Below, piece after piece: positions 1-9,927 of a DNA stretch of 64,000 nt. The stretch's first letter is position 1. Each line of letters starts with the position of its first letter. This DNA comes from Blastomonas sp. SL216. Its GTDB lineage: Bacteria; Pseudomonadota; Alphaproteobacteria; Sphingomonadales; Sphingomonadaceae. The notes beneath the pieces were generated by a model. That model had not been told where the DNA came from. It did no database searches and saw only the letters and a list, made by a program, of their open reading frames with translations. The stretch is taken from contig CP113055.1 in the NCBI GenBank assembly GCA_026625625.1, forward strand, positions 126,501 to 190,500, given 5' to 3'. Position numbers and translations under genes: made by a program.

Positions 1-1101
1 GCCCAGCTCGTTCGATGCGGAGACGGTGAGCAACGACACCGCAGAAACGCGGCCGCGCTTGTCATCGGGCGTGTTGAGCTGGATCAGCGACTGGCGGACA
101 TAGACGCTGAACATGTCCGCCGCGCCTGCGACGAACAGGCAGGCCATCGAGACGGCCAGAATGCGGCTGAACCCGAAAACCACCGTCACCAGCCCGAACA
201 GCAGCACGCTGATCAGCATCTTGTTGCCGACATTCGCGCGGATCGGGCGGAAGGAGAAGATCAGCGCCACCAATGCGGCACCCGCAGCCGGCGACGCGGC
301 GAGCAGCGACAGGCCCTGTTCGCCGACCTTCAGGATGTCGCGGGCAAAGACCGGCAGCAGCGCGGTCGATCCGGCCAGGAACACCGCGAACAGGTCCAGC
401 GTGATGACGCCCAGCACCAGCTTGTTCTGCCCGACATAGGCCATGCCGTCGATGATCTGCGCGATCGGGCCCTTGCCCTTGTCCATGATCGTGCGCGGCA
501 CCGGCCCGACGGTCAGCATCGCCAGCCCTGCCAGCGCATAGAGCGTGGCGCTGACGATATAGGGCAGGTCGGCGCGGATCGCGTAGAGCGGTCCTGCCAT
601 GGCCGGGCCCACCAGCATGCCCGACTGCCAGGCGATCGACGACAGTGCGATGGCGGTCGGCAGCGAGGCCTTGGGCACCAGGTTCGGCGCAAGCGCGCTG
701 AGCGACGGGCCCAGAAACGCGCGCGCAGTGCCCAGCATCGCGGCGATGATGTACAGGATCGGCAGGCTGATCAGGCCATGCGCGGTGGTCCAGGCCAGGA
801 TCGCGGCAATGCCCGCCTGGCAGAACAGCACCACGCGCGCGACCAGGCGGCGGTCCATACGGTCCGCGATCCAGCCGACCAGCGGGGTCAGCACGAACAG
901 CGGCGCAAACTGCAGCAGCCCGATCATCCCCAGCCGCGCCGAGCTGGCGGCGATGTCCATGGTCTCGCGCGCGATGTTATAGGCCTGCCAGCCGACGATC
1001 AGCATCATGCAATACAGCGCCAGCATCGAGGCCAGGCGCGTCAGCCAATAGGCGCGGTAATTGGCGATGGTGAACGGGTGAGGGGCGGCCGCAGAATCCA
1101 T
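1..1101 (-). CDS. MFS transporter (partial, C-terminus outside window)
   Basis: An open frame of 367 codons starts at an ATG at 1101 and runs off the left edge without a stop, so the C-terminal part is missing. The protein shows repeated hydrophobic segments typical of a 12-helix permease, with the loop 'GWIADRMDRRLV' after the second or third helix matching the MFS signature (G-x-x-x-D-R-x-x-R-R). The overall look is that of the MFS_3/EntS-like group, which includes enterobactin and drug exporters. The substrate cannot be told from the sequence. It is transcribed away from the DUF885 gene at 1304, and the 200 bases between them would hold both promoters. Confidence 0.85.
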   Translation of the reverse strand, partial: MDSAAAPHPFTIANYRAYWLTRLASMLALYCMMLIVGWQAYNIARETMDIAASSARLGMIGLLQFAPLFVLTPLVGWIADRMDRRLVARVVLFCQAGIAAILAWTTAHGLISLPILYIIAAMLGTARAFLGPSLSALAPNLVPKASLPTAIALSSIAWQSGMLVGPAMAGPLYAIRADLPYIVSATLYALAGLAMLTVGPVPRTIMDKGKGPIAQIIDGMAYVGQNKLVLGVITLDLFAVFLAGSTALLPVFARDILKVGEQGLSLLAASPAAGAALVALIFSFRPIRANVGNKMLISVLLFGLVTVVFGFSRILAVSMACLFVAGAADMFSVYVRQSLIQLNTPDDKRGRVSAVSLLTVSASNELG

Positions 1102-1303
1102 GGGCGAGCGGTAGGCCAGCCCAGACCATGCGGCAAGCAAGATGAACTTGTACCCCCCGTGCTGCGGATGGTGTGCGCCTGCAACAAAATGGCCCTTCCC
1201 AAGCGCGTGGCGAGGTGCCAGCTAGGGCGGAGAGCTGAAAATCCTGCCTCCCCGCAAGCAAAGGGATTCTCGGTATCGAGCCCGATAACAAAGAGGTCGC
1301 TTC

Positions 1304-3043
1304 ATGCATCTTGCCAAACGCATCCTTGCCGCCCTCTCGCTGGCGACGCTGGCCGTCTCGTGCAGCGGCGGCGCGCCGTCCGACCCGGCAGAGAAGGGCA
1401 CCGGGATCGATACTGGCAGCGCGTGGGGCAAGTTTCTGGACGGCTTTCTGACCGGCTATTTCCCGCGCAATCCCGACTTCGCCGTCTATCAGGGGCGGCA
1501 CGAATTTGACGGCAAGCTGCCCGACTGGTCCGAAGAAGGGCTGGCGGACCAGATCGCCTTTCTGGAAAAGACGCTCGCCGATGCCCAGGCGATGGATGCC
1601 GCCAAGCTTGACGACGCGCAGAAGTTCGAGCGCGACTATCTGGTCGCGGTGGTAAAGGGCAAATTGTTCTGGCTGAAACAGGCCGATTGGCCGCACCGCA
1701 ACCCAGCCTTCTATACCGGCACGCTGGACCCGTCGGTCTATGTGACGCGCCCCTATGCCGATGCTGCGACGCGGGCCAAGGCGTTCATTGCCTATGCCAA
1801 GGCGGTGCCCAAGGCAGCCGAGCAGATCAGGGCCAATCTGAAATCCCCGCTCGATCCCTATGCGATCGACTATGGCGTCAATGCCTTTGGCGGCTATGCC
1901 ACCTTCTTCACCGGCGATGCCCGCGCCGCCTTTGCCGATGTGAAGGACGACGCTGTCAAGCAGGAGCTTGAGGCCGCCACCGCCGAGGCGAGCAAGGCAA
2001 TGCAGGGCCTGGCAGACTGGCTGAAGGCGGAAAAGGCGACCGCCAAGACCGGCTATGCGCTGGGGCCGGAGCTGTTTTCGCAGATGCTGGTCGCGACCGA
2101 AATGGTCGACCTGCCGCTGTCCGAGTTGAAGGCGATCGGCGAGGCGGATCTCAAGCGCAACCAGCAGGCGCTCGCCACGGCCTGCGCGCAGTTTGCGCCC
2201 GGGGCATCGATGCCCGATTGCATGGCCAAGCTGGCGCTCGACAAGCCCAAGGACGGCCCGGTGGCCGAGGCACGGCGGCAATTGCCGGATCTGCGCGCCT
2301 TTCTGGTGGACAAGGATCTGGTGTCGATCCCCGGCACCGAAGAAGCCAAGGTGGAGGAGTCGCCGCCCTATAATCGGCAGAATTCCGCTTATATCGATAT
2401 TCCGGGCCCGTATGAGAAAGGCCTGCCTTCGGTCTATTACATCTCCCCGCCCGATCCGTCATGGGCGCCGGCGGTGCAGGCCGAGTATATCCCGCCGAAA
2501 AAGGATCTGCTGTTCACCAGCGTGCATGAGGTCTGGCCCGGCCATTTCCTCAACTTCCTTCACGCGAACCGCGCCAAGTCGTTCTTCGGGCGGCTTTTTG
2601 TCGGCTATGCCTATGCCGAGGGCTGGGCGCATTATACCGAGGAAATGATGTGGGAGGCAGGGCTCGGCAAGGGCGATCCCGAAGTGCATATCGGCCAGCT
2701 CGCCAATGCGCTGCTGCGCAACTGCCGCTATCTCTCCGCCATCGGCCTGCATACCGGCGGGATGAGCGTCGATCAGTCGATCGCGCTGTTCCGCGACCAA
2801 TGTTATGTCGATGAAGGCAATGCCCGGCAACAGGCGCTGCGCGGCACCTATGATCCGGGCTATCTCAACTATACGCTCGGCAAGCTGATGATCCGCAAGC
2901 TGCGCGCCGACTGGACTGCGGGCAAGGGCGGGCGCGAAGCGTGGAAGGCGTTCCACGATTCCTTCCTGTCCTATGGCGGCCCGCCGATCCCGATGGTGCG
3001 CGCCGCGATGATGGAGGAAACGGCGCCCAAGGCGGTGTTCTGA
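1304..3043 (+). CDS. DUF885 family metalloprotease-like lipoprotein
   Basis: This encodes 579 residues. The N-terminus is a lipoprotein signal ending in a lipobox with Cys20 (AVSC), so the protein should be anchored to a membrane, probably facing the periplasm. Residues 408-414 read HEVWPGH, the HExxPGH form of the zinc-binding motif found throughout DUF885. A conserved glutamate follows in 'GYAYAEGWAHYTEEM', the expected third zinc ligand. DUF885 proteins are widespread and mostly uncharacterised, and peptidase activity is inferred from the motif. The length is normal for the family. The gene is convergent with the DUF2282 gene, with only 4 bases between the two stops. Confidence 0.85.
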   Translation: MHLAKRILAALSLATLAVSCSGGAPSDPAEKGTGIDTGSAWGKFLDGFLTGYFPRNPDFAVYQGRHEFDGKLPDWSEEGLADQIAFLEKTLADAQAMDAAKLDDAQKFERDYLVAVVKGKLFWLKQADWPHRNPAFYTGTLDPSVYVTRPYADAATRAKAFIAYAKAVPKAAEQIRANLKSPLDPYAIDYGVNAFGGYATFFTGDARAAFADVKDDAVKQELEAATAEASKAMQGLADWLKAEKATAKTGYALGPELFSQMLVATEMVDLPLSELKAIGEADLKRNQQALATACAQFAPGASMPDCMAKLALDKPKDGPVAEARRQLPDLRAFLVDKDLVSIPGTEEAKVEESPPYNRQNSAYIDIPGPYEKGLPSVYYISPPDPSWAPAVQAEYIPPKKDLLFTSVHEVWPGHFLNFLHANRAKSFFGRLFVGYAYAEGWAHYTEEMMWEAGLGKGDPEVHIGQLANALLRNCRYLSAIGLHTGGMSVDQSIALFRDQCYVDEGNARQQALRGTYDPGYLNYTLGKLMIRKLRADWTAGKGGREAWKAFHDSFLSYGGPPIPMVRAAMMEETAPKAVF

Positions 3044-3047
3044 GCGA

Positions 3048-3389
3048 TCAGCCCTTCTGCGGCACCGGCGGGTCGTTGTCCGCAACCTCGGTCAGCGATC
3101 CGCCCAGCTTCTCGCATTCGCCCGCTTCGGTGAACTTCCAGGCATTGCCCTGATAATCGACATTGGATGTGCCCGCACAGCTCGTGCCCGGCCCGGCGGC
3201 GCAGTCATTCTGCTTGGCGAGCGCAATGCCATAGCATTTTTCCTGGGCGGCAAGCTCGGTTGCTGCCTTGTCGATGGCCTTGGAGCTGGTCTGTTCGGCC
3301 TCGACCGGCTTTTCGGACGAGCAGGCGGCCAGCGAGGCGGCAGCAATCAGCGCCGAGGCGAGCGCGGTAAGGCGGGGGCTGTGCGACAT
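3048..3389 (-). CDS. DUF2282 (bufferin A1-like) small lipoprotein
   Basis: The 113-residue product starts at the ATG at 3389; an upstream in-frame start would only add a non-signal-like extension. The first 22 residues form a signal peptide ending in a lipobox (LAAC, Cys23). The mature part carries the DUF2282 pattern: KCYGIA, NDCAAG, TSCAG and GECEKLGG, giving four conserved cysteines. DUF2282 proteins are now known as type-1 bufferins, copper-binding peptides whose cysteines are modified by a DUF692/MNIO enzyme with a DUF2063-type partner. No such genes are adjacent here, so this copy is an orphan within the window. Metal binding is inferred. Lipidation would distinguish it from the soluble secreted bufferins. 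Confidence 0.75.
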   Translation of the reverse strand: MSHSPRLTALASALIAAASLAACSSEKPVEAEQTSSKAIDKAATELAAQEKCYGIALAKQNDCAAGPGTSCAGTSNVDYQGNAWKFTEAGECEKLGGSLTEVADNDPPVPQKG

Positions 3390-3450
3390 GACGGGGGCTT
3401 TCCTGGTGCGTTGGCTTCTGCGGTATCGCTGACACAGCACTGGCGAATCG

Positions 3451-4672
<1,222 letters not shown>

Positions 4673-4676
4673 AGCC

Positions 4677-4757
4677 GTCATTCCCGCAGAGGCGGAAATC
4701 CCGCTTCTGGAATAGGACCGGATGCCACGCGGGTCCCCCGCTTTCGCGGGGGTGACG
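4677..4757. repeat. Dispersed GTCATTCCCGC...GCGGGGGTGACG inverted-repeat element (copy 1)
   Basis: The element is bounded by CGTCATTCCCGC and GCGGGGGTGACG facing inward, with smaller hairpins inside each arm. Its reverse complement matches the element at 27504-27584 along both arms. It occupies the gap between the convergent tgt and kinase-like genes. Confidence 0.8.
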
Positions 4758-4774
4758 AGCAATTCGCAAGCAGG

Positions 4775-6370
4775 CTAAGCCTTGGCGGGAACGAACACCG
4801 GCACGGCAATCGCGATGCATTCGAATGCCGTGTCGCGCTCCAGCGGGGCGCGCAGCTGGCGCGCCAGGCCGGTCATCACCCGGTCGATGCCATCAGCCAG
4901 CATCGCCTCCAGCGCGGCGTTCGGCCCGAGAGCGGGCGAGGCGACGCGCAGCACGATCTTGGCCGGATCATCGCTCTTGCGCACGGCCGAGATGCGGATC
5001 GGCGCTTCGGGCCGGGTCAGGTGGATCAGTTCGAGAATTTCGGTAAGCAGGAACGCGATCGGTACGCCGACATCCTGGCTGACATGGACATTGTCGATAT
5101 CGATCATGATATCGGGGCCATCGCCGCCATGCGCGTTATCGGCATGCTCGAAGCTGCCCGCCAGTTCGCCGACCAGCGCGCGCAGGTTGATCCCTTCGTT
5201 GCGCTCGTTCCCGGCAAAATGGTTGCGATGGACCACCGCGAGCGCATCGACGCGGCGCTGGATCTTGCCATAGGCGAGCTTGGCCGGGTCGGAATCCGCC
5301 GTGCGCGCGTGCAGGTTGATCAGGCTGGCGATGATCTGCAGGTTGTTCTTGACCCGGTGATGCACCTCGCGGGTGAGCATCACCTGCTGCTTCAGTCCTT
5401 CGTCCAGCGCCTCGCGGTCGACCGCCACCTTCTGGGCCAGTGCGACAAAGCCCTGATCGAGCTCCTCGATCTCGCTGGCGTTGAACGCGGTCTTGTCCAT
5501 CGGCGCCATCTGTTCGCCGATCTCATACTGGCGGACCTTGCGCTGGAGCAGGGTGAGGGGGCGGATGAGCATGACATTGACCACCAGCCAGCCGATGATC
5601 GCGGCCGCCAGCAGCGTGATGAACGGAATGATCTGGGCCAGGAATTCGGGCGGCGACTGTTTGGGGCGGACATAGCGCAGATCGAGGTTCACGCCCGAAA
5701 TCGTCGTCTGCGCGGTCATCAGCGCGTTCAGCCTGCGCTGCCAATTGGGCGGAATGGCGGTCAGCGGCAGCACATCGTCCGGATTGCGCAGTTCGAACTG
5801 CGACAGCGGCACATCGTCCACCGGGTCGGCCAGGGCGAACAGGCTGTCGGCAGAATAGAAGGCTACCGCCCGTGCCACCGATACGCGGCCACGGGTGGCG
5901 AAGATCGCGCCCTTGGCAGGCATGGCGAGGGTCACCGCAGGCGCCGTCGCATTCGATCCCACATCGCGCAGCGTGCGCGGTACGGCACCGATCTGACAGG
6001 CAGGCGGGCCGCTGTTTGCGGCATAGAGCAGGGCGGCAAAGCGGGTTTGCTGGCTGCCCAGCTGCTCGCGCAGGTTGAGGCAGATCTTGGCGGGGTCTTC
6101 GCCCAGCGCAATCTGCGACGCGGCGGCACTGAGGATCGCCATGTCATTCTCGATCGCCGCATTCAGGCGCAGCGCGGCATCATCGACATTCTTCTGGAGA
6201 AGCCGGTTGCGTTCCTCGTTCGCGGTATCGGCCAGGCTACGATTGGCGATGACCGATCCCAGAGCGAGCGGCAGAAGCGCGATCGCCAGGATCAGGAACA
6301 GTCTGGTGCCGATGGAAAGGCGCGCCATCGGCGCAAGAAAGGGTAGCTGCGCCCGGTCTGTCCTGCGCAT
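4775..6370 (-). CDS. HisKA_2 histidine-kinase-like protein with degenerate ATPase domain (PhyP-like)
   Basis: The 531-residue membrane protein has transmembrane segments near residues 22-42 and 247-268 flanking a periplasmic sensor region of about 200 residues, then a HAMP-like stretch. The phospho-acceptor motif 'REVHHRVKNNLQ' (His337/338) is of the HisKA_2 type used by general stress kinases. The ATPase domain looks broken: the N-box position reads 'LLTEILELIHL' with no asparagine, and neither a DxGxG nor a GLGL motif is visible. In Sphingomonas a kinase-like protein of this kind, PhyP, acts mainly as a PhyR phosphatase. The start ATG shares one base with the nepR stop (TAATG), so the two are co-translated. 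No ecfG gene follows. Confidence 0.8.
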   Translation of the reverse strand: MRRTDRAQLPFLAPMARLSIGTRLFLILAIALLPLALGSVIANRSLADTANEERNRLLQKNVDDAALRLNAAIENDMAILSAAASQIALGEDPAKICLNLREQLGSQQTRFAALLYAANSGPPACQIGAVPRTLRDVGSNATAPAVTLAMPAKGAIFATRGRVSVARAVAFYSADSLFALADPVDDVPLSQFELRNPDDVLPLTAIPPNWQRRLNALMTAQTTISGVNLDLRYVRPKQSPPEFLAQIIPFITLLAAAIIGWLVVNVMLIRPLTLLQRKVRQYEIGEQMAPMDKTAFNASEIEELDQGFVALAQKVAVDREALDEGLKQQVMLTREVHHRVKNNLQIIASLINLHARTADSDPAKLAYGKIQRRVDALAVVHRNHFAGNERNEGINLRALVGELAGSFEHADNAHGGDGPDIMIDIDNVHVSQDVGVPIAFLLTEILELIHLTRPEAPIRISAVRKSDDPAKIVLRVASPALGPNAALEAMLADGIDRVMTGLARQLRAPLERDTAFECIAIAVPVFVPAKA

Positions 6371-6627
6371 TATTTCAACTGCTTGAGCAAATCCAGAAAG
6401 TCGTCTGGAATCTCCTCTTCCAGCGTGCGCTGATACACGGACTTGAGCGCATCGCCGATCAGGTGCGATTTGCCGTCATCGCCAGGGCTTGCGTCGCCGG
6501 CTGCCGGTTCGGGGGCGGCGGGATCGGGGGTCTTGCTCACAAGATGCGGCTTCGCACCAGAGGCGGGGCGGCCGGCGGCAGCTTTGTCACCCCCGGATTG
6601 ATCGTCATTGTCACGATGCACGAGCAT
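6370..6627 (-). CDS. nepR: NepR family anti-sigma factor
   Basis: This is a small 85-residue protein with a disordered, Pro/Ala/Gly-rich N-terminal half. Its C-terminal helix pair, 'IGDALKSVYQRTLEEEIP' followed by DDFLDLLKQL, is the NepR signature. NepR holds the sigma factor EcfG inactive until phosphorylated PhyR titrates it away. The ATG at 6627 is preferred over a TTG at 6690 because it gives a normal length and has an AGGCGG ribosome binding site in front. The gene is cotranscribed with the kinase-like gene, divergent from phyR, and preceded by an EcfG-type promoter at 6761-6737, which suggests positive autoregulation. Confidence 0.9.
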   Translation of the reverse strand: MLVHRDNDDQSGGDKAAAGRPASGAKPHLVSKTPDPAAPEPAAGDASPGDDGKSHLIGDALKSVYQRTLEEEIPDDFLDLLKQLK

Positions 6628-6733
6628 CCCATCCCGCCTGTTGAAATTCCGTCCCGAAATGGGCTTAGCAAGCCGTCCCAACCCTGCCAAGCCCGCAAAA
6701 TCGTGCGGGATTGTGCATAAACGTCTCGTTCAA

Positions 6734-6761
6734 GGAAACAAACTGCGGCGCGGATTGTTCC
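6734..6761. promoter_or_regulatory. Bidirectional EcfG-type promoter between nepR and phyR
   Basis: Plus strand: GGAAAC, 17 bases, GTTCC. Minus strand: GGAAC, 17 bases, GTTTCC. The known EcfG consensus is GGAAC-N16/17-GTT, so the same 28 bases can act as promoter in both directions. It lies between the start of nepR (6627) and the start of phyR (6877). Confidence 0.65.
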
Positions 6762-6876
6762 TTAGCCGAGGTTCGGTTTGTCATCTTTCACATCCGGCAT
6801 CCCTGACGCCCCCGGTTTTGACACGGGGGGCGGAAGGTCATAGACACGGCGACAGCCGAAAAAGGAGTTTCACTGC

Positions 6877-7689
6877 ATGTCCCTGGGCCAGACGCTCGCT
6901 CCCCATCTTCCCCTTTTGCGGCGATACAGCCGGGCGCTTGCCGGCGATCAGCATCACGGCGATGCCTATGTGAAGGCGACGCTTCAGGCGATCATCGCCG
7001 CCCCGGATCAGTTCCCGAGCGATGTCGATGCGCGGCTTGGCCTGTACCGCGTTTTCCAGGTGATCTGGGGATCGACGCATGACGAGCGGCACGAGTCCGA
7101 CAGTTTCGACGCCTATCCCGATGCCGACGACGATTCGCGCCGCCTGCTCGCCGAACAGCGCCTGCGCCGCATTCCGCCGCTGTCGCGCCAGGCGCTGCTG
7201 CTGACCGCAATGGAAGGCTTTTCGAACGCCGATACCGCCTATCTGATGGGCCTGGATGACCGCACCGTCTCTGGCCTGGTGAGCGAGGCGCTGAGCGAGA
7301 TCGACAGCCAGATCAAGGCGCGCGTGCTGATCATCGAGGACGAACCGATCATCGCGATGGATATCGAGACGATCGTGCGCGACCTGGGCCATGACGTGAC
7401 CGGCATCGCGGTGACCCGCGACGAGGCGGTCGAACAGGCGCGCCGCGACAAGCCCGGCCTGGTCCTTGCTGACATCCAGCTGGCAGACGACAGCTCGGGT
7501 ATCGATGCGGTGTCCGATATCCTGCGCGAAATCGACGTGCCGGTCATCTTCATCACCGCCTTCCCCGAGCGCCTGCTCACCGGCGAGCGCCCGGAACCGG
7601 CGTTCCTGATCACCAAGCCCTTCCACCGCAACACGGTGCGCGCCGCGATCAGCCAGGCGCTGTTCTTCTTCGATCCCGAAACGGTGTAA
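6877..7689 (+). CDS. phyR: PhyR, anti-anti-sigma response regulator of the general stress response
   Basis: The 270-residue protein has a sigma-factor-like N-terminal domain (residues 1-140, helix-turn-helix-like 'LSRQALLLTAMEGFSNADTA') and a C-terminal receiver domain. The receiver has the acidic pair in 'LIIEDEP', the phospho-acceptor Asp199 in 'LVLADIQL' and the conserved lysine in 'LITKPF'. When phosphorylated, PhyR binds NepR through its sigma-like domain and frees EcfG. The start ATG has an AAGGAG ribosome binding site ten bases upstream. A strong hairpin with a T-run follows at 7733. The gene is divergent from nepR across a shared promoter. Confidence 0.96.
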   Translation: MSLGQTLAPHLPLLRRYSRALAGDQHHGDAYVKATLQAIIAAPDQFPSDVDARLGLYRVFQVIWGSTHDERHESDSFDAYPDADDDSRRLLAEQRLRRIPPLSRQALLLTAMEGFSNADTAYLMGLDDRTVSGLVSEALSEIDSQIKARVLIIEDEPIIAMDIETIVRDLGHDVTGIAVTRDEAVEQARRDKPGLVLADIQLADDSSGIDAVSDILREIDVPVIFITAFPERLLTGERPEPAFLITKPFHRNTVRAAISQALFFFDPETV

Positions 7690-7732
7690 TAGCCAGGATA
7701 CATCTATTTTGGATGTATTATAGCGCGATGTT

Positions 7733-7762
7733 AAAAGGCGGGCCGATGGTCCGCCTTTTTTG
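7733..7762 (+). terminator. Rho-independent terminator of phyR
   Basis: The stem AAAAGGCGG pairs with CCGCCTTTT around a short G/C loop and is followed by a T-run. Confidence 0.85.
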
Positions 7763-7843
7763 TATTGGCAATACGATATTGATATTGCCTGTTGTTTGTT
7801 ATCCCGCCAATTCTACTCCGCAAGTCTAGGGAGTGGATCTGGA

Positions 7844-9865
7844 ATGGGTTTTTCTATCAGGGCGGCGGGCATCATCTTGGGCCTGATGACCGCAACTGCT
7901 CAGGCAGCGCTGGCGGCTCAGAGCGAGCAGGCCGCCGGCGCGACGGACATGGCGCAGTTGTTCGGGGCGCGGGAGATGGCCACGAACGCCAGCCTTTCGC
8001 CCGATGGCAAGAGGCTGGTCTATCTGTCGCCTACAAGCGGGCAGGGGGTGGCTGTGATGGTCGCTGATCTGGTTCCGACGCCGCAATCGCCGCGCGGGGT
8101 GTTCCGGGTCGATGGCAATCCTGAACGCATCGAATCGTGCCACTGGTCGGGTAACGATCGGCTGGTATGCAGGCTTTTCGCATCGATCGAGGTCGATGGC
8201 AGGCCGCTTTATGCCTCGCGCCTGATCGCGGTCGATGCCGCAGGGGGCGAGGTGAAGGTCATCAATGTCCTCAAAGGCGGAACGGGCATGCGGCTCGGCG
8301 TGGCGCTGAGTGGTGGCAATGTCATCGACTGGAACCCGTCCGAGGATGGCAGCATCATGATGGCGCGCGAATATTTTCCGCAAGAGGCCGTCAGTTCTTC
8401 CGGATCGGCCACGATGATTGCCCAGAAGAAATCCGGTTTGGGCGTCGACCTGGTCGATACCCGCACGCTGCGCAGCAAGGCAGTCGAACAGCCCGATGTC
8501 GAGGCCAGCGAGTTCATTTCGGACGGCTATGGCCATGTGCGGATCAAGGGCACGACGTCAACGCGGGCCAATGCCGAGATCGGCCTGCGGCGCTATTACT
8601 ATCGCAAGGCAGACAGCAGGGAATGGTTGCCGCTGAGCACGGTGGACAAGAGCCGGCAGGGCTTTGATCCCTTTGCCGTCGATCCCAAGATCAACGTCGT
8701 CTACGGTCTGAACCGCGTGAACGGTCGATTGGCTGCATTCAGCCGTACACTCGATGGTAGCGACGCCGAAACGCTTTTGTTTGCGCATCCCGAGGTCGAC
8801 GTGAGCGGCTTTGCCCGGATCGGTCGGCGCGGGCGCGTGATCGGCGTGCGCTACACAACCGACGCAGGCCAGATCCACTATATCGATCCCGATGTGCAGA
8901 AGATGCTGGCGCAATTGGCAAAGGCCATCCCGCACCTGCCGATCGTCGAGGTGGTCGAATCCAGCGAGGATGAGCGCAAGATGCTGATCTGGGCGGGAAG
9001 CGACACCAATGCCGGGCGCTTTTTCCTGTTTGATCGCGACGCCAAGACGCTGGGCAACCTTCTGGCGATGCGGCCGGGGCTTGAGCAGGTGGCGCTCGGC
9101 AAGATGCAGTCGATCACCTATCCGGCCCGCGACGGCACCCAGATTCCCGCCTATCTCACCCTGCCGCCCGGCAAGTCCAGCGCGGCCGGGTTGCCCGTCA
9201 TCGTCATGCCCCATGGTGGACCGGAATCGCGAGATGTCTGGCAGTTTGACTGGCTGCCACAATTCTTTGCGCAGCGTGGCTATGCGGTACTGCAGCCCAA
9301 TTTCCGGGGATCAGCGGGCTATGGTCAGGGTTGGCTGAAGCGCAACGCATTCCAGGATTGGCAAATCGCCATCGGGGACGTCAACGATGGTGCACACTGG
9401 CTGGCCAGGGAAGGAGCCGATGCCAAGCGCATGGCGATCTTCGGATGGTCCTATGGAGGCTATGCGGCGCTGCAATCCAATGTGCTGGAGCCGGACCTGT
9501 TCAAGGCGGTCGTTGCCGTCGCACCGGTGACCGATCTCGCCCTGCTGCGCAACAACAGCAATGGTTGGTCGGACTATGCCTATCTGCGCGATTTTCTGGG
9601 CGAGGGCAAACATATCAAGGAAGGCTCGCCAGCGCAGAACGCTGCCGCAATCAAGGCACCGGTCCTGATGTTCCACGGCGATATTGATCGCAATGTCGAT
9701 GTCGGGCATGCCAGGCTGATGGATGAAAAGCTCAAGGATGCCGGGCGCAGTTCCGAGCTGCACATCTACAAGGACCGTGACCATTATCTGGAGGATGGCG
9801 AAATTCGCGCCGAAATGCTGCGCACGAGTGCCGCGTTCATCGAAAAGGCGTTTGGCGGATCGTGA
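7844..9865 (+). CDS. S9 family (prolyl oligopeptidase-type) serine peptidase, secreted
   Basis: The product is a 673-residue peptidase with a Sec signal peptide ('MGFSIRAAGIILGLMTATAQ', cleavage near AALAAQ). The start at the ATG at 7844 is chosen because it opens directly into the signal peptide; the frame extends upstream only to a TTG. The N-terminal two thirds form the expected beta-propeller region. The C-terminal alpha/beta-hydrolase domain holds Ser536 in 'GWSYGGYAAL', Asp615 in 'HGDIDRNVD' and His647 in 'KDRDHYLE', a complete triad. This is close to the acylaminoacyl/dipeptidyl peptidase branch of S9, common in multiple copies in Sphingomonadales. The natural substrate is unknown. It stands alone between two terminators. 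Confidence 0.92.
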   Translation: MGFSIRAAGIILGLMTATAQAALAAQSEQAAGATDMAQLFGAREMATNASLSPDGKRLVYLSPTSGQGVAVMVADLVPTPQSPRGVFRVDGNPERIESCHWSGNDRLVCRLFASIEVDGRPLYASRLIAVDAAGGEVKVINVLKGGTGMRLGVALSGGNVIDWNPSEDGSIMMAREYFPQEAVSSSGSATMIAQKKSGLGVDLVDTRTLRSKAVEQPDVEASEFISDGYGHVRIKGTTSTRANAEIGLRRYYYRKADSREWLPLSTVDKSRQGFDPFAVDPKINVVYGLNRVNGRLAAFSRTLDGSDAETLLFAHPEVDVSGFARIGRRGRVIGVRYTTDAGQIHYIDPDVQKMLAQLAKAIPHLPIVEVVESSEDERKMLIWAGSDTNAGRFFLFDRDAKTLGNLLAMRPGLEQVALGKMQSITYPARDGTQIPAYLTLPPGKSSAAGLPVIVMPHGGPESRDVWQFDWLPQFFAQRGYAVLQPNFRGSAGYGQGWLKRNAFQDWQIAIGDVNDGAHWLAREGADAKRMAIFGWSYGGYAALQSNVLEPDLFKAVVAVAPVTDLALLRNNSNGWSDYAYLRDFLGEGKHIKEGSPAQNAAAIKAPVLMFHGDIDRNVDVGHARLMDEKLKDAGRSSELHIYKDRDHYLEDGEIRAEMLRTSAAFIEKAFGGS

Positions 9866-9870
9866 CCAAC

Positions 9871-9902
9871 AAAAAAGGCGGGCTTTGCGGCCCGCCTTTT
9901 TC
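9871..9902. terminator. Bidirectional terminator between S9 peptidase and rpsD
   Basis: The hairpin AAAAAAGGCGGGC-loop-GCCCGCCTTTTT has a run of A on one side and T on the other, so it can end both convergent transcripts. Confidence 0.9.
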
Positions 9903-9927
9903 GTATCTGTTTCGGTGATGAACCGGA

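Noticed and set aside
5021-6346. A 441-codon plus-strand open frame
   Set aside because: Antisense to the PhyP-like gene.
7699-7719. Small hairpin ATACATC...GATGTAT after phyR
   Set aside because: A-T rich and short, with a far better terminator 15 bases further on; no function can be supported.
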